64,000 nt of DNA, from NCBI GenBank assembly GCA_029260055.1, contig JAJDDX010000085.1:1-64000 (forward strand), read 5' to 3'. The notes beneath the pieces are model-generated. The model saw only the letters and a list, made by a program, of their open reading frames with translations. It was not told the origin of the DNA and did not search any database. The translations under genes and the position numbers were made by a program. Source of the DNA: Phycisphaerae bacterium. GTDB taxonomy: Bacteria; Planctomycetota; Phycisphaerae; UBA1845. Position 1 is the first letter of the stretch, and each line of letters begins with the position of its first letter. Below, one piece after another: positions 61,053 through 64,000 of this stretch.

Positions 61053-62054
61053 TTACAGCGGCTCTTCGACTTCGGCGCGGCGTGTGATCTTGATAGCCAG
61101 CGCGTCGGTGTGCCTTCCGAGTAAGCCCGCGAACTGGTTCTCCGACTCGACTTGAAGGATCATCTCGTCACCGACGAGTTTGGGCGTTTGAATGATGTCG
61201 CCCGCTTGGAGGGCCAACAGCTCGTCGACGGTAATGGTGGTTTCCGCGAGATAGGCATCCACATCCACGTGCGTCACGGACAGCCCCGAGGCGATTTCCG
61301 TGCTCTTGTCGTCTCGTACGGCTTGCCGCTGGTAGGCGAGCCACCCCTGCGTCACGAGTTTGGACATGACCGGCTCAATGACCTTGAACGGCAGGCAGAG
61401 GCTCATCGTTCCCGCACGGTTGCCGATCTTGATCTCGAAGCCGATGACGACCACGATCTCGTTTGGTGCGACGATCTGAACCAGATGCGGGTTGCTTTCG
61501 ACCTCGACGATCTTGAAGTTCACCTCGGTCATGTCGGACCATGCTTCGATGAGTGTCGTCAGGGCCCGATCGGTGATGCAGCCGACGAGTCGCTCTTCAA
61601 TCACGGTAAGCGGCCGCTGCGGGATGAAGAGTTCCGAGTTCGAGCCGCCCAAGAGACGATCGATGATCGGATAGATGATCAGCGGGCTGAGTTCGAGGCA
61701 AAGCTGGCCTTCGAGCGGTTCCGCCGTGAGCAGGTTGAAATTGGTGGGGTTCGGCAGCGAGTAGATGAACTCGCTGTAGGTCAGTTGCTCCGTCGTGGCG
61801 ACTCGGACCTCGACGATGGTTCGAAGGAAGCCGGACAACGACGCGCCGAGGTTTCGGGCAAAGGCCTCGTGGATGCCCTCGATCGCCCGCATCTGGTCCT
61901 TGCTGACGCGCTCGGGCCTCTTGAAGTCGTAGGCATGGACCTCCCTGGCCGACGGCGCCGCAAAGGGTGCGGTCTCGTCGGACCCCTCGACTCCGCCCTC
62001 GCTGACCGCCGCCAGTAGCGCATCCACTTCGTTTTGATCAAGAACGTCGGCCAA
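61053..62054 (-). CDS. fliM: Flagellar motor switch protein FliM
   Basis: A 333-residue protein of the flagellar C-ring. The N-terminal LDQNEVDALLAAVSEG is the CheY-binding peptide, then a central CheC-like domain with GSNSELFIPQRPLTVIEERLV and a C-terminal SpoA-like domain (ITVDELLALQAGDIIQT; FAGLLGRHTDALAIKIT). Translation starts at TTG 62054, with AGAGG 5 nt upstream. It is alone, with no other flagellar gene in the window, and convergent with pilT. Confidence 0.93.
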   Translation of the reverse strand: MADVLDQNEVDALLAAVSEGGVEGSDETAPFAAPSAREVHAYDFKRPERVSKDQMRAIEGIHEAFARNLGASLSGFLRTIVEVRVATTEQLTYSEFIYSLPNPTNFNLLTAEPLEGQLCLELSPLIIYPIIDRLLGGSNSELFIPQRPLTVIEERLVGCITDRALTTLIEAWSDMTEVNFKIVEVESNPHLVQIVAPNEIVVVIGFEIKIGNRAGTMSLCLPFKVIEPVMSKLVTQGWLAYQRQAVRDDKSTEIASGLSVTHVDVDAYLAETTITVDELLALQAGDIIQTPKLVGDEMILQVESENQFAGLLGRHTDALAIKITRRAEVEEPL

Positions 62055-62213
62055 GAAGCCTCTCCCGGCTGAGATAGGCGCGCGGCATCCTGCCGCTCGC
62101 GTGGTCTACAGACGTACGCCCTATTTATCGGGGTTTCGCACCGGCGGACTTGAAGGCGATGGATCGGCGTCTCAATGCTGGCAGCGGCGGTTTCGCACCC
62201 GGCGATACGTCGG

Positions 62214-63521
62214 TCATGTCGCGGCGCCAACAAGCCGCCCGAATCGCTCGAAGAAGTCGGGGAAGGTCTTGCGACAGCAGGCCGGATCGTTGATTTGAAG
62301 GCCATCGCACGCCATCCCCGCCACGGCGAAGCTCATGGCCATTCGATGGTCGTTGTAGGTATCGATCGAGGCAGGCCGGATCCCTTCCGGCGGATGCACC
62401 GTGAGCCCGCTCTGAGTTTCGTCCACGGCTGCCCCGAGTTTGGTGAGTTCTCGAGCCAGCGCGGCCAAGCGGTCGGTTTCCTTGACGCGGAGATTCGCGA
62501 CGTTTCGGATCGTCGTGGGTCCGGCGGCGAACAGCGCCACCACGGCGAGCGTCTGAACGGTGTCGGGCATCGCGTTGAGATCCACGTCGACGCCTCGCAG
62601 GCGTTTGCCTTCCGGCGGGCCAATGACCGTCGTTCGGTCGGGTTGCCGCTCAATCGCACATCCCATCTCCTCGAGCACATCCACGAAGTGCACATCACCT
62701 TGGATGCTCGCCGTTCCCAGTCCTTTCACCGTCACGCGACCACCCGCGACGGCCGGCGCGGCGAGGAAGTAGGTGGCGTTGGAGGCGTCCGGCTCCACGT
62801 GATACGACACGGCCTGGTATCGTTGCGGCGCCGGCACGATGAACTTGGCCTCTTTCGGGTGGTACTGCTCGATGACGGGTACGCCGAAGCGGTCCATCAC
62901 CGCGGTGGTCATGCGCAGATACGGGGCGCTCGGGACCGTGCCGGTCACGTCCACGAGCACGTCCCGCGTGGCATACGGAGCGGCAAGGAGCAGTGCGCTG
63001 ATGAACTGGCTTGACTCGCTGTCGTGAAAGGCCACGTGCCCGCCGCTGAGTCCGCCGGCGTGGATGGTCAGCGGCGGATACCCCTGCTCGCCGAGGTATT
63101 CGACCGCCACGCCGAGAGGCTTCAGCGCGTCGACCAAGCCGCTGATGGGGCGTTGTCGCATGCGCTGGACGCCGTCCAGTAGGTAGTGCCCGCAGCCTAG
63201 CGCCGATAGCGCGGCGCAGAACCGGATCGTCGTGCCGGAATTCCCGCAGAACAGTTCGGCCTCGCTTTCGGGGAGTTGACCGCGGCAACCGGTGACCTCC
63301 GCCGCGCACCCGGCTTCGTCTAGCGTGGTCCGAACGCCCAGTGCGGCTAGGGCATCGATCATGAGTCGGGTATCCTCGGCCACGAGGATCCCGGTCAGCA
63401 AGGAAGTTCCGTCGGCCAGCGCCGCGGCGGCCAGGGCACGGTTGGTCAGGCTCTTCGATCCGGGCAGTTCGGCCACGGCGTCGAGCGGGCCGACAGCGGC
63501 TTGGCAACGGTGTGATTCCAT
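62214..63521 (-). CDS. aroA: 3-phosphoshikimate 1-carboxyvinyltransferase (EPSP synthase)
   Basis: A 435-residue shikimate-pathway enzyme joining shikimate 3-phosphate and phosphoenolpyruvate. It has the PGSKSLTNRALAAAALADG start, CGNSGTTIRFCAALSAL, QRPISGLVDAL, SSQFISALLLA and DPACCRKTFPDFFE (with NDHRMAMS just before). Its length is typical. ATG 63521 begins near MESHRCQAAVGPLD. The glyphosate-related class cannot be told safely. aroF, another enzyme of the pathway, is at 7704-8783 and is not linked. Confidence 0.95.
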   Translation of the reverse strand: MESHRCQAAVGPLDAVAELPGSKSLTNRALAAAALADGTSLLTGILVAEDTRLMIDALAALGVRTTLDEAGCAAEVTGCRGQLPESEAELFCGNSGTTIRFCAALSALGCGHYLLDGVQRMRQRPISGLVDALKPLGVAVEYLGEQGYPPLTIHAGGLSGGHVAFHDSESSQFISALLLAAPYATRDVLVDVTGTVPSAPYLRMTTAVMDRFGVPVIEQYHPKEAKFIVPAPQRYQAVSYHVEPDASNATYFLAAPAVAGGRVTVKGLGTASIQGDVHFVDVLEEMGCAIERQPDRTTVIGPPEGKRLRGVDVDLNAMPDTVQTLAVVALFAAGPTTIRNVANLRVKETDRLAALARELTKLGAAVDETQSGLTVHPPEGIRPASIDTYNDHRMAMSFAVAGMACDGLQINDPACCRKTFPDFFERFGRLVGAAT

Positions 63522-63600
63522 GCGATCACGTTAACCGAGTCACAGGCGTCGGGCAAAAGTGCATGTGTGGCGACGAGATCAGGCGGACGGCTTCGCGACG

Positions 63601-63972
63601 TTAGGGTCCGGTTGCCCTGCGGTAGCGGTTTCTCACGAACTCGATGGCGAACCCGGCCGCCAGGCAGAGACATATGGAGGCGGACAGCATCGCTGCGCTG
63701 ACTCCCGCAGCACTGCGGGCGAACACCAGAACCACCGTACTCACGGCGGCCACGGTGAGCAGCAGCACAATGGCGCCCCACTTCATGCGAGCGGCACTGA
63801 AGACCGATCGTTCCGCGAACCTGGATGGGCACATGCAGGCCATGAAGGAAAAGAGAGCCACCGTGATGAATGTGACGAAGGTCATCGGCGTTTCGGAGTT
63901 CAGATGGCGATTGAGGAACATGCCTCGAATCGCGTCAGCCAGGACGTAGGCGCCGGGCACGTCGTCGATCAC
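63601..63972 (-). CDS. Membrane protein of unknown function, possibly incomplete at its 5' end
   Basis: A 123-residue frame from GTG 63972, open further to the right edge (RHRVRYGTK and so on), so its real start may lie outside. Hydrophobic spans are at TFVTFITVALFSFMACM, GAIVLLLTVAAVSTVVLVF and AMLSASICLCLAAGFAIEF. The C-terminus is basic. No family is recognised. It follows aroA 79 bases upstream on the same strand. Confidence 0.5.
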   Translation of the reverse strand: MIDDVPGAYVLADAIRGMFLNRHLNSETPMTFVTFITVALFSFMACMCPSRFAERSVFSAARMKWGAIVLLLTVAAVSTVVLVFARSAAGVSAAMLSASICLCLAAGFAIEFVRNRYRRATGP

Positions 63973-64000
63973 CTTCGTACCGTATCGAACGCGGTGTCTA

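Noticed and set aside
1-64000. tRNA, rRNA or CRISPR loci
   Set aside because: Reading both strands I found no cloverleaf-type T-arm, no rRNA segment and no regularly spaced repeat array. A covariance search would be needed to be certain about short RNAs.

Overview
The window is about 65% GC with tightly packed genes on both strands. It looks like a chromosomal piece of a planctomycete, most likely a Phycisphaerae-type lineage. Three things suggest this: many exported proteins end in dockerin-like paired aspartate-rich motifs, PEP-CTERM or IPTL-CTERM sorting tails; some contain the 'DCNxNGxPDxCD'-type linkers common in that group; and there is a four-gene-plus housekeeping run gmk-rpoZ-coaC-coaB. 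The taxonomic placement is inference from protein style, since there is no rRNA or tRNA gene in the window.

Layout. 1-2234 holds the start of a large minus-strand lipoprotein-like surface protein that runs off the left edge. 3193-8783 is a minus-strand housekeeping block, aroF-tpiA-secG-yicC-gmk-rpoZ-coaC-coaB, with short overlaps between several genes and a near-consensus promoter at 8906-8934. 9177-17319 is mostly exported proteins: an FG-GAP propeller, a small anchored protein, two tiny ORFs, a PEP-CTERM protein, a five-heme cytochrome and a dockerin-like protein. 17553-21065 pairs a GCS2 carboxylate-amine ligase fused to CBS domains with an aspartoacylase-like enzyme and a cysteine-bearing protein of unknown function. 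21199-22977 is a secreted M43-like metalloprotease. 23112-26314 (ROK kinase, GHL10 lipoprotein, murQ) looks like a cell-wall sugar recovery set, followed by a REC-GGDEF-HD regulator, an HNH nuclease and a LOG-family protein.

30302-47584 mixes an HtrA-like exported protease and its neighbour, an epimerase, prfA and rpmE, a TPR lipoprotein, a LigD_N-like small protein, a trypsin-like secreted protease, a DHH phosphoesterase, ribF, a glycosyltransferase and a large FAD/Fe-S D-lactate-dehydrogenase-type oxidoreductase. 47857-59800 is the most accessory-looking part. It carries a chimeric metalloprotease, several exported proteins of unknown function, a deacetylase/methyltransferase pair, palindromic REP-like repeats, a decayed REP-associated transposase and a decayed ISL3-type transposase end. 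59933-63972 returns to core genes: pilT, fliM, aroA and a membrane protein at the right edge.

The most unusual items are: a metalloprotease domain placed inside an FN3-like domain (47857-50115); a roughly 160-residue N-terminal module shared by that protein and the FG-GAP protein; coaC and coaB separated by a single in-frame TGA with an open linker; the GCS2-CBS/aspartoacylase pair; and the small-ORF pair at 12590-12812. No CRISPR array, prophage or complete insertion sequence was seen.
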